In this document: piece by piece, positions 9,010-16,101 of the stretch | How the letters are laid out: every line of letters starts with the position of its first letter | How positions within the stretch are numbered: position 1 is the first letter of the stretch | Assembly (NCBI RefSeq): GCF_000236705.1 | Contig: NC_016599.1 | Coordinates: 1,426,001-1,490,000, forward strand | Length of the DNA stretch: 64,000 bases | Source: Owenweeksia hongkongensis DSM 17368 | GTDB lineage: Bacteria > Bacteroidota > Bacteroidia > Flavobacteriales > Schleiferiaceae | Direction: 5' to 3' | Program-made: the position numbers and the translations under genes | The notes under the pieces: generated by a model | Database searches by the model: none | What the model saw: the letters and a program-made list of their open reading frames with translations, nothing else | What the model was told of the DNA's origin: nothing

Positions 9010-9579
9010 TTAACTCACATCACCACCCAATCCACTAATTTTTGGAATCTCTTTATCAACCTGATCTGAATTAAAAGTTATCATCCTAACTTTATATAAA
9101 ATAGAAGGCAAGTATTTAGCTCCCATTCCACTCCAAACATGACTCAGCTCACTAGTAGAAAGGTTCACTATTTCAAAAGTCAACTTCCCTAACTTTGCAT
9201 CCAAATCGGGGTGAGTTCGATTAGAAAAAAAGCTGTTAACCTGAAAAACACTAATTACTGTAGAAAGCATTTTTAAAGCTTCCATATAGTTTGCAGAATC
9301 AAAATTTGCCGAAACCAACAAATACATGTTCAAGTAAATTGGAGGCGATGACTTTCCAAAACCCTTTCCCACGGCATTGAGATCACCAGTGTTTTTCATT
9401 ACTTTTTCCTGTTCTAGATTCACAAGTGTCAAAACCATCTTATTATCAAAACCTACAGAAACAGAGCCATCAGTATTCATAACGCCTCCTGCAACCACTA
9501 TTTCACTACCCACATCGTGAGCAAACTGAATTTCTTTGTTTAGAAAATTTACAATAAATTGAATTGCTGAGTGTATCAT
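9010..9579 (-). CDS. eCIS cap/terminator protein, DUF4255 (Pvc16 N-terminal) family
   Basis: This 189-residue protein fits the DUF4255/Pvc16_N family. It has an N-terminal helix, IHSAIQFIVNFLNKEI, a middle segment, PPIYLNMYLLVSANF (about residues 80-94), and a following helix, YMEALKMLSTVISVFQ, all at positions seen in the family. The PVC homologue caps the distal end of tube and sheath and fixes particle length. In Afp and PVC this gene is last in the operon; here it is the first recognisable structural gene. Length agrees with a single DUF4255 domain, without the C-terminal extension found in Pvc16. Confidence 0.88.
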   Translation of the reverse strand: MIHSAIQFIVNFLNKEIQFAHDVGSEIVVAGGVMNTDGSVSVGFDNKMVLTLVNLEQEKVMKNTGDLNAVGKGFGKSSPPIYLNMYLLVSANFDSANYMEALKMLSTVISVFQVNSFFSNRTHPDLDAKLGKLTFEIVNLSTSELSHVWSGMGAKYLPSILYKVRMITFNSDQVDKEIPKISGLGGDVS

Positions 9580-9590
9580 ATTTTTTTGAG

Positions 9591-9893
9591 TTATCCCTTT
9601 ATCATTGTATTAATAGCTGAAACAACCATTCTCGTAAAATACACCCCCAGAACACTGTATACATAGGCAATAAAAATTAGCGGCAGCTTATCCGATAAAC
9701 CATTCAATTCTGCTTTTATGCCATGACTGGAGTATGCTTCAATCACATATACAAACACAAATGCCAGTGGTATCCCAACTAAAAGGATAACTAAAACCCA
9801 CAAAAATTCTTTGGCCACAAACTTTACAATGACACCTGCTGCTTTGGCGACACCTGCCTTAGACGGACTTTCATCTTGTTTGCTATTCTTCAT
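9591..9893 (-). CDS. Small membrane protein with two helices, eCIS operon
   Basis: The 100-residue product has a hydrophilic N-terminus (MKNSKQDESPSKAGVAKAAG), one strong hydrophobic helix at about residues 31-52 (WVLVILLVGIPLAFVFVYVI), and a second at about 72-90 (LIFIAYVYSVLGVYFTRMV). I see no known domain. It lies 6 bases after the GH18-like gene and 11 bases before the cap gene, so cotranscription is expected. A holin-like, anchoring or partner function for the neighbouring membrane protein is possible, but nothing in the sequence proves it. Confidence 0.75.
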   Translation of the reverse strand: MKNSKQDESPSKAGVAKAAGVIVKFVAKEFLWVLVILLVGIPLAFVFVYVIEAYSSHGIKAELNGLSDKLPLIFIAYVYSVLGVYFTRMVVSAINTMIKG

Positions 9894-9899
9894 ATTCGA

Positions 9900-11603
9900 T
9901 TACGGTTTACTTTCATTAACTCTCACGAATATTTTATTAAACAAAATCAATGCAATAACCCCAGAAATAAACCCCACTACCACCGCTACTTGCACATCCG
10001 CCAAAAAGCCAATAAGCCTTAAGAGAACTAAAGACACAAATAAAAAGACAGCTGAAAACAATAAGATCCGTCCTGTACTTCCGAAAAAAAAATCACGATT
10101 CGATGGCGCAAACATGGCGATGATCACTCCACTTCCACCAAATAAAATCACAAAAAACAATAGTACAGCAAGGGTAACTTTATACTTTACCAAACCCGCA
10201 AAAGAAGCTTCGACTTGACCAAGTTTGTCCCAAATGCTTAATTCCTTTTCGCTCTCCGAATCGCTTTTTTCTACTTGCCCTGTCTCTAAAGAATCCTTTG
10301 GAGCACTACCTTCAGCCGTCATCCTATCAGCAATCATGTTCCACATCTCTGAATATCCCTTATCATAACCTAAGGCCCAGATCCCCATTCCAGCAAGTCC
10401 CTTCTTTTTTATCAAATCAATTTTCAACCCAAGGGTAGAATCATTGTCATACCAACACTGCCGGTATACGTCTGATTTACCATCAGCAGTCACATAGCTC
10501 TGCCACACCGTTTGGCTCACTTCATCATATTTTGATGGCGACTTTATTTTAGTTCTTATGTAGTCATACGTTCGGTGTCCCACAAAAGATTTTGCTTTCG
10601 CAGCTTTCTCATCCGAAGAAGTTTCCCAAACAGCTCCAAAATATCCCAAAGCCAGAATAAGTTTGTTTGCAGGCACGCCATCTTTAATATAGGTATCAAT
10701 AGAATTTGACAGATTGTAAGGTTCCCAAATTTCACCGCTTTCATTGGGAGCCACGGGCCCTGCTACTTTGCTAAAACTCCCATAATATGAATACCCCATC
10801 ATAATGAAGCGATCAACTACTGAATTGAGGGCTGAAAAGTCCAAACTCTTTGCCCAATCTACACAAGGCATGGTAATATAAACCTGATACTCCTTATTTG
10901 CAGATTTTAGCTTGGTGCTAAGTTTTGTTATAAAGCTCGAATAAGCATCTTTCTCTGACTTAGCTATACCTTCAAAATCTATACATATGCCATTAGCTCC
11001 TCTCAGTTTTAATAGTTCCAATACATTAGAAATCAGCTCAGCCTGCGCTCTACTATTTGAAAGAAAATCCTTGTTATTCTTTTTTCCAAAATTAGTAACC
11101 GTTAACAAAACACTGTTTCCAGAATGTTTGGCCGAATCTATCATGGCCGTGGTTTTCCAGTCGTGTAAAGAAATTGCAGCGCCCGTTTTGGGATTGAGCT
11201 CGTATGCAAAATAGGCAGCTGTACTTAGCATTGAAAAACTCATATTTTCATAAAAGTTTTTCTCCCAATAGGGGTACCAACCTAATACCTCATAGGCTAA
11301 ATGCATGCTTGTGTGCAACTTAACGGGTTTTGCTAGAGTTAGGGAGTCGCTCTCCTTTACGGTGTAGAGATAATTTTTATCACCCTTTGTTTGCTTATGC
11401 TCTTCATGGACAAAATGCTGAGCACGCTTCAAGGAATCATTGTGAACTAGCTTTTCTTCGATCTTTTTTATAAAACCAATAGAATCTTGATGATCATTTT
11501 CTACCACAAACCCTCCAAAGGAGCACAAGCTGAACAAAAAAAGATACAACGTCAAACAATGAGCTGAAACGAGTCTATAGAATATAGATAGAATAAACTT
11601 CAA
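9900..11603 (-). CDS. Inner-membrane-anchored GH18-like hydrolase at the head of the eCIS operon
   Basis: This 567-residue protein has an N-terminal hydrophobic segment (about residues 10-31, signal peptide or anchor) and a GH18 barrel of the YaaH/SleL type (about 103-428). Three C-terminal transmembrane helices follow (about 474-500, 511-534, 537-558). The catalytic strand reads GANGICIDFEGI: Asp209 and the general-acid Glu211 are kept, while the earlier acidic positions of the classic DGxDxDxE are Asn204 and Cys207. LGWYPYWEKNFYEN and MGIWALGYDKGY match the first and last barrel strands. The enzyme domain should face the periplasm, where chitin-type or peptidoglycan GlcNAc linkages are candidate substrates. 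The gene is first in a gap-poor operon ending in eCIS parts. Actual hydrolase activity is uncertain. Confidence 0.85.
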   Translation of the reverse strand: MKFILSIFYRLVSAHCLTLYLFLFSLCSFGGFVVENDHQDSIGFIKKIEEKLVHNDSLKRAQHFVHEEHKQTKGDKNYLYTVKESDSLTLAKPVKLHTSMHLAYEVLGWYPYWEKNFYENMSFSMLSTAAYFAYELNPKTGAAISLHDWKTTAMIDSAKHSGNSVLLTVTNFGKKNNKDFLSNSRAQAELISNVLELLKLRGANGICIDFEGIAKSEKDAYSSFITKLSTKLKSANKEYQVYITMPCVDWAKSLDFSALNSVVDRFIMMGYSYYGSFSKVAGPVAPNESGEIWEPYNLSNSIDTYIKDGVPANKLILALGYFGAVWETSSDEKAAKAKSFVGHRTYDYIRTKIKSPSKYDEVSQTVWQSYVTADGKSDVYRQCWYDNDSTLGLKIDLIKKKGLAGMGIWALGYDKGYSEMWNMIADRMTAEGSAPKDSLETGQVEKSDSESEKELSIWDKLGQVEASFAGLVKYKVTLAVLLFFVILFGGSGVIIAMFAPSNRDFFFGSTGRILLFSAVFLFVSLVLLRLIGFLADVQVAVVVGFISGVIALILFNKIFVRVNESKP

Positions 11604-11830
11604 GATGGTAAGGTTTGGTTGGTTTTTAAAAGTAAGTAAAAAATCAATTGTGCATCAGTCAACTAAAGGATTTTATATTTTAAAAACTGTTAATCACTCC
11701 CCTTATTTTTCACTTTGATTTGGCTTTTGATGGAACATTAGCGTGAAACATACCTTACCATAGCTATCCATTATATTCTTTTTTGCAATCGCAGTAGTTT
11801 TATCTTGCGCATTTGCAAATACATTTATTT
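11604..11830. other. Divergent intergenic region between the eCIS operon and pfkA
   Basis: This AT-rich 227-base stretch must hold the promoters for both directions. On the plus strand a weak -7-like TATCTTGC at 11801-11808 with TTG at 11783-11785 could serve pfkA. On the minus strand no clear TAnnTTTG was found, only TACTTTTA-like sequence around 11630. No gene or strong dyad was seen. Confidence 0.4.
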
Positions 11831-12814
11831 ATGAATAAAACTATACGCTCCATTGGAGTACTCACCTCAGGTGGCGATTCTCCAGGTATGAATGCAGCCA
11901 TACGTGCTGTGGTAAGAGCTGGAGCATTTTACAAGCTCAAGACCTTTGGAATTTACGAAGGTTACCAAGGTCTTATCGAAAATAATATTCATGAACTTAC
12001 TGCCCGAACGGTAAAAAATATTCTAAACCGTGGAGGTACAGTTTTAAAATCATCACGAAGCGAAGAATTTAGGACAGAAGAAGGCCGTAAAAAAGCACAC
12101 CAAAACCTAAAAGAACAAAACATTGACGCCTTGGTAATAATTGGAGGTGATGGCACCTTTACTGGTGGGCATATTTTTTCCCAAGAATTTGACCTCCCGA
12201 TTATTGGTATTCCTGGCACCATTGACAATGACCTTTATGGCACGGACTACACGATTGGTTTTGACACAGCCACCAATGTTGTTGTTGAGTGCATTGACAA
12301 AATAAGAGATACAGCCGAATCACATAATAGATTATTTTTTGTAGAAGTAATGGGTCGAGATTCTGGATTCATTGCCCTACGGTCTGCCCTGGCATCTGGC
12401 GCCTTGGATGTGGTGCTGCCAGAAGAAAATGCCCCTATGGAAGATTTATTCAATGAACTGGAAAAAAGTGAGGCTAATCAAAAAACCAATAAGCTTGTGG
12501 TAGTAGCTGAAGGCAATGAACTTGGCGATACTTTTAAAATTGCAGAGCAGGTTAAAAACAAATTTCCGCATTTAGAATCAAAAGTCACCATACTTGGTCA
12601 TCTTCAGCGAGGAGGGTCTCCATCCTGCTTAGACAGAGTTTTGGCTAGCCAATTAGGCGTAGCTGCTATTGAAGGATTATTAGCAGGAAAGTCCAAAATA
12701 ATGGCTGGCCTAATTGATAATAAAATTGTTTTCACTTCTTTTGAAGAAGCCATAAACGGAAAAGTTCCAATAAATAAAGAACTCATTCGCATCAGCAAAA
12801 TCTTATCTATTTAA
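11831..12814 (+). CDS. pfkA: ATP-dependent 6-phosphofructokinase
   Basis: This 327-residue PfkA phosphorylates fructose 6-phosphate to fructose 1,6-bisphosphate, the committed glycolytic step. Signatures are the ATP loop GVLTSGGDSPGMNAAIRA, GGDGTF, the catalytic PGTIDND and the fructose-binding MGRDSGFIAL, with ILGHLQRGGSPSC near the C-terminus. I chose the ATG at 11831 rather than an in-frame non-ATG codon at 11813 because family members begin a few residues before GVLTSGG. gapA follows after 12 bases. The enzyme is cytosolic; the GGDGT Gly indicates ATP rather than pyrophosphate use. Confidence 0.97.
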   Translation: MNKTIRSIGVLTSGGDSPGMNAAIRAVVRAGAFYKLKTFGIYEGYQGLIENNIHELTARTVKNILNRGGTVLKSSRSEEFRTEEGRKKAHQNLKEQNIDALVIIGGDGTFTGGHIFSQEFDLPIIGIPGTIDNDLYGTDYTIGFDTATNVVVECIDKIRDTAESHNRLFFVEVMGRDSGFIALRSALASGALDVVLPEENAPMEDLFNELEKSEANQKTNKLVVVAEGNELGDTFKIAEQVKNKFPHLESKVTILGHLQRGGSPSCLDRVLASQLGVAAIEGLLAGKSKIMAGLIDNKIVFTSFEEAINGKVPINKELIRISKILSI

Positions 12815-12826
12815 ATAATACAATAC

Positions 12827-13819
12827 ATGATTAAAATTGCAATTAACGGCTTTGGCCGAATTGGACGCTTAACCTTTCGTCAACTTCTAAAGAAAGAAAA
12901 TGTAAAAGTGGTCGCTATAAACGACCTTACAGACACCAGAACTCTTTCACACCTTTTGAAATATGACTCAGTACATGGCAAACTAAATGAGGATGTGACT
13001 CATACTACCAATAGCATAAAAGTTGGCGCACACGAAATAAAAGTGTTTTCGGAAAAAGATCCAACAAAATTGCCTTGGGGAGATTTAAACATAGATGTGG
13101 TTTTGGAGTGTACGGGTATCTTTAGAAATAAAGAAAAAATGAGCTATCATCTTCAAGCTGGTGCTCGAAAAGTACTTTTGAGTGCACCTGCTTCTGATGA
13201 CATTAAAACCATCGTAATGGGCGTGAATGATGACAATTTAAGTCCTGATGATTTATTAATTTCTAACGCAAGTTGCACCACAAACTGCCTGGCTCCGATG
13301 TCCAAAGTTCTCAATGACAATTTTGGAATTGTAAGAGGATTTATGACCACTACGCATGCTTATACAGCTGATCAAAATTTACAGGATGGACCACATTCGG
13401 ACTTGCGAAGAGCCAGAGCTGCTGCACTAAGCATTATACCTACTTCTACTGGTGCCGCTAAGGCTATCTCTCTGGTAATTCCAGAGCTGGAGGGGAAGCT
13501 TGATGGCTTTGCCATGCGTGTGCCCACGCCTACGGGTTCAGTAACTGATCTTACTGTAGAGCTTGAAAAAAATGCTACTGTTGAAGATATCAATCGCTTG
13601 ATGAAAGAAGCTGCCAACGGCTCATTAAAAGGAATCCTAGAATTTTCTGATGCCCCCTTGGTTTCGGCTGACATTGTAGGAAATCAGCATAGCTGTATTT
13701 TAGATAGCGACCTTACCAACGTAAATGGAAAGCTGGTGAAAATTGTAGGTTGGTATGATAATGAATCAGGCTACTCATCGCGATTGGCTGATATGGCCGT
13801 ACGAATGGGTGAGTCCTAA
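12827..13819 (+). CDS. gapA: Type I glyceraldehyde-3-phosphate dehydrogenase
   Basis: This 330-residue GAPDH oxidises and phosphorylates glyceraldehyde 3-phosphate. It shows the Rossmann start IKIAINGFGRIGRLTFRQ, the catalytic SNASCTTNCLAP with the active cysteine, the THAYTADQNLQDGPH loop and the closing WYDNESGYSSRL. Asp at the end of the second strand (INDLTD) points to NAD preference. The gene is complete and lies in an operon with pfkA, 12 bases upstream, and a sugar-kinase gene 14 bases downstream. Nothing is odd about it. Confidence 0.97.
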   Translation: MIKIAINGFGRIGRLTFRQLLKKENVKVVAINDLTDTRTLSHLLKYDSVHGKLNEDVTHTTNSIKVGAHEIKVFSEKDPTKLPWGDLNIDVVLECTGIFRNKEKMSYHLQAGARKVLLSAPASDDIKTIVMGVNDDNLSPDDLLISNASCTTNCLAPMSKVLNDNFGIVRGFMTTTHAYTADQNLQDGPHSDLRRARAAALSIIPTSTGAAKAISLVIPELEGKLDGFAMRVPTPTGSVTDLTVELEKNATVEDINRLMKEAANGSLKGILEFSDAPLVSADIVGNQHSCILDSDLTNVNGKLVKIVGWYDNESGYSSRLADMAVRMGES

Positions 13820-13833
13820 AACCATACTTAACA

Positions 13834-14706
13834 ATGATTTACATTGCGGATAGTGGTTCTACCAAATGCGATCACGTCATTTTAAAAGAAGACGGAGCAG
13901 AACTGATTAGGTTTAAAACCAAAGGTTTCAATCCTCAGTTCTGTGATGCCGCTTTTATCAGTGCTGAGCTGGGCAATGTTGCGGAACTTAAAAGTTTGAG
14001 CTCCCAAGTAACTAAAGCATACTTTTTTGGTTCGGGATGCTCCACTCCTGAGTTAAACCAAAAAGTGAAAGATGGACTCAGCCCCGTTTTTCCAAATGCC
14101 ATTATTCAGGTAGATCATGACTTGATGGCGTCTGCCTATGCTTCTTATTCTGGTAAACCTGCAGTTACTTGTATTCTGGGAACTGGCTCCAACGCTGTTT
14201 ATTTTGATGGAAATCAAATTACAAAAGGCATTGCTGGTACCGGCTACATTTTGGGTGATGAAGGCTCAGCCAGCTACATTGGAAAAAAAGTTCTCTCCTC
14301 CTTTTTGTATAAAACCATGCCTGAGGAATTTAGAGCTGATTTTGACAAATCCTATGGACTATCGAGAAGCGAAATCCTGAAGCAGGTTTATGAAAAACCT
14401 TTTGCCAATGTTTTTATTGCAAGCTTCGCCACCTTTGCCAGCAAGCATTTGGAGTCACCTTTTTTTCATGATTTGGTATATGAGGGTTTTGAATCTTTCC
14501 TAAAAACACAGGTACTTTATTTTGATCAGGCTCCACAATCACCTATTCACTTTATTGGGTCGGTGGCTTTTCATTTTAATGAAACTTTAAAAGAAGTAGT
14601 TCAGGATTTAAAGCTCAACATGGGCAACGTTATACAAAAGCCCATTGATGGACTTGTTCAGTATTTTCTAGAATATCACATAGACAGCCATAAAAGCAAT
14701 GCATGA
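13834..14706 (+). CDS. BadF/BadG-family sugar kinase, N-acetylglucosamine-kinase-like
   Basis: This 290-residue ASKHA-fold kinase has an N-terminal phosphate loop, IADSGSTKCD, followed by the GTGSNAVYFDG adenosine-region motif and YILGDEGSASYIGK. This architecture is the BadF/BadG/BcrA ATPase family form found as GlcNAc kinase-like proteins in Bacteroidota. It probably phosphorylates an amino sugar or related hexose in the cytosol. Its last 4 bases overlap the start of pgmB. The substrate cannot be fixed from sequence; GlcNAc would link to glycan turnover. Confidence 0.82.
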   Translation: MIYIADSGSTKCDHVILKEDGAELIRFKTKGFNPQFCDAAFISAELGNVAELKSLSSQVTKAYFFGSGCSTPELNQKVKDGLSPVFPNAIIQVDHDLMASAYASYSGKPAVTCILGTGSNAVYFDGNQITKGIAGTGYILGDEGSASYIGKKVLSSFLYKTMPEEFRADFDKSYGLSRSEILKQVYEKPFANVFIASFATFASKHLESPFFHDLVYEGFESFLKTQVLYFDQAPQSPIHFIGSVAFHFNETLKEVVQDLKLNMGNVIQKPIDGLVQYFLEYHIDSHKSNA

Positions 14707-15362
14707 TAAAAGGGTTCATATTTGATCTGGATGGAGTTCTTGTAGATACACCAAAGCTTCATTTTGCTGCTTGGCGCAAAGTGGCCCATTCTTTAGGTTT
14801 TGACCTTAATGAATCACAATACGAAGAGCTGAAGGGGCTGAATAGAAAAACATCTCTTATTCAAATTTTAGACTGGGGAAACTCCCAACTATCACCTCAG
14901 AAGTTTAATGATCTAATGGTTCAAAAAAACGAGTGGTATCTTGAAATGACAGCTACCATGATTAGTGATGATGCACTTCCTGGTGCTCATGAATTTTTAA
15001 AAGCCGCCAAAGACCTTAAGCTAAAAATAGGCCTAGGCTCTGCAAGTCAAAATGCTCGAAAAATTCTGGATCAGGTAAAAATGACAAATTACTTTGATGT
15101 AATAATTGACGGCACACAAACTACTAAGTCGAAGCCCGATCCTCAGGTTTTTGAGCTTGGCGGAAAGAAATTAAACCTCAGCCCTTCCTCGATAGTTGTG
15201 TTTGAAGATTCCAATGCAGGAATTAAAGCCGCCATTGACGGAGGGTTCAAGAGTGTGGGTATTGGAGCCCGCAAAACCTTGACTGCGGCAAGTGTGGTTT
15301 ACAAAGGTCTTCATGAAACTTCTCCATTAAAAGTGATTGAACAGTTCAACTTTAAATCATAA
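14703..15362 (+). CDS. pgmB: Beta-phosphoglucomutase (HAD superfamily)
   Basis: This 219-residue HAD phosphatase-fold mutase has the nucleophile motif FIFDLDGVLVDT (nucleophile Asp9, acid/base Asp11), the cap loop with NRKTSL that binds glucose phosphate, LGSASQNARKIL (motif II) and VVFEDSNAGIKAA (motif IV). It interconverts beta-glucose 1-phosphate and glucose 6-phosphate, the product route from maltose, trehalose or kojibiose phosphorylases. No such phosphorylase is in the window. It overlaps the kinase gene by 4 bases and may be translationally coupled to it. Confidence 0.92.
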   Translation: MIKGFIFDLDGVLVDTPKLHFAAWRKVAHSLGFDLNESQYEELKGLNRKTSLIQILDWGNSQLSPQKFNDLMVQKNEWYLEMTATMISDDALPGAHEFLKAAKDLKLKIGLGSASQNARKILDQVKMTNYFDVIIDGTQTTKSKPDPQVFELGGKKLNLSPSSIVVFEDSNAGIKAAIDGGFKSVGIGARKTLTAASVVYKGLHETSPLKVIEQFNFKS

Positions 15363-15486
15363 CCTATACTATCATTCATTATATCTTAAAATAATAACGT
15401 TCAAAAATGGTACGCTCTAATAATTTAATCTACTTTATCAGCGTATTTGAAATGTTTGAATTCATATACTATTAAATACTTTGAAA

Positions 15487-15861
15487 ATGAAAATAGCACT
15501 GATTGCACATGATGGTAAAAAAGCTGAAATGGTAACTTTTATGCGCGACCACATCAACAGCTTTCATCGCGATGAAGTGGAACTCGTAGCCACCGGAACT
15601 ACAGGGAATCATGTGGAAAATGCCGGCCTTAAAGTCACAAAAATGCTAAGTGGCCCTTTGGGTGGTGATGCTCAAATTGCAGCCATGGTGGCAGAAAAAA
15701 AGGTAAATGCCGTTTTCTTTTTTCGTGATCCTTTGGATAAACATCCACACGAGCCAGACATTTTGATGCTGATGCGAATTTGTGATGTACACAACGTTCC
15801 TCTTGCTACCAATCCTGCTACTGCAAAGTTGATATTTGACACTATGCTTGGAGGGATATAA
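15487..15861 (+). CDS. mgsA: Methylglyoxal synthase
   Basis: This 124-residue MgsA converts dihydroxyacetone phosphate to methylglyoxal and phosphate. Recognisable segments are IALIAHDGKK (phosphate binding), ATGTTG, LSGPLGGDAQIA with the catalytic Asp, FFRDPLDKHPHEPDI and the PLATNPATA close. The ATG at 15487 is preferred to the TTG six bases earlier. The gene is separated from pgmB by about 120 bases, so it may have its own promoter, but it belongs thematically with the glycolytic genes, acting as an overflow valve when phosphorylated sugars accumulate. Confidence 0.95.
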   Translation: MKIALIAHDGKKAEMVTFMRDHINSFHRDEVELVATGTTGNHVENAGLKVTKMLSGPLGGDAQIAAMVAEKKVNAVFFFRDPLDKHPHEPDILMLMRICDVHNVPLATNPATAKLIFDTMLGGI

Positions 15862-15986
15862 TGCTTTACAAGCTGACAACTCTCCTCTTTAAGCTTAGAT
15901 AAAGAAGGAAAGCTCTGTTCCTTTTAAGCTATAATTGTCTTATTACATCAGGTCAGGCGTTTTCCTTTTCATTCCTCAATATTCTC

Positions 15987-16016
15987 AAACCCCTTGTCTA
16001 AAACGGAAAGGGGTTT
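15987..16016 (+). terminator. Rho-independent terminator downstream of mgsA
   Basis: Arms AAACCCCTT (15987-15995) and AAGGGGTTT (16008-16016) form a perfect 9-bp stem with a 12-base loop, followed by a T-rich run (TTATTTTTTT). It closes the central-carbon operon. Confidence 0.85.
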
Positions 16017-16101
16017 TATTTTTTTGGACATCACGAATACGCCATCCAGCGTATTGTTGTCCCTCCATATTCACACGTCCTTAGCAGCAAAATCTATTGC
16101 T

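Noticed and set aside
1-9579. Type VI secretion system
   Set aside because: The two gp19-type tube proteins, DUF4255 cap, DUF5908 and LysM protein in order are eCIS features; no TssJLM membrane complex or ClpV is seen in the window.
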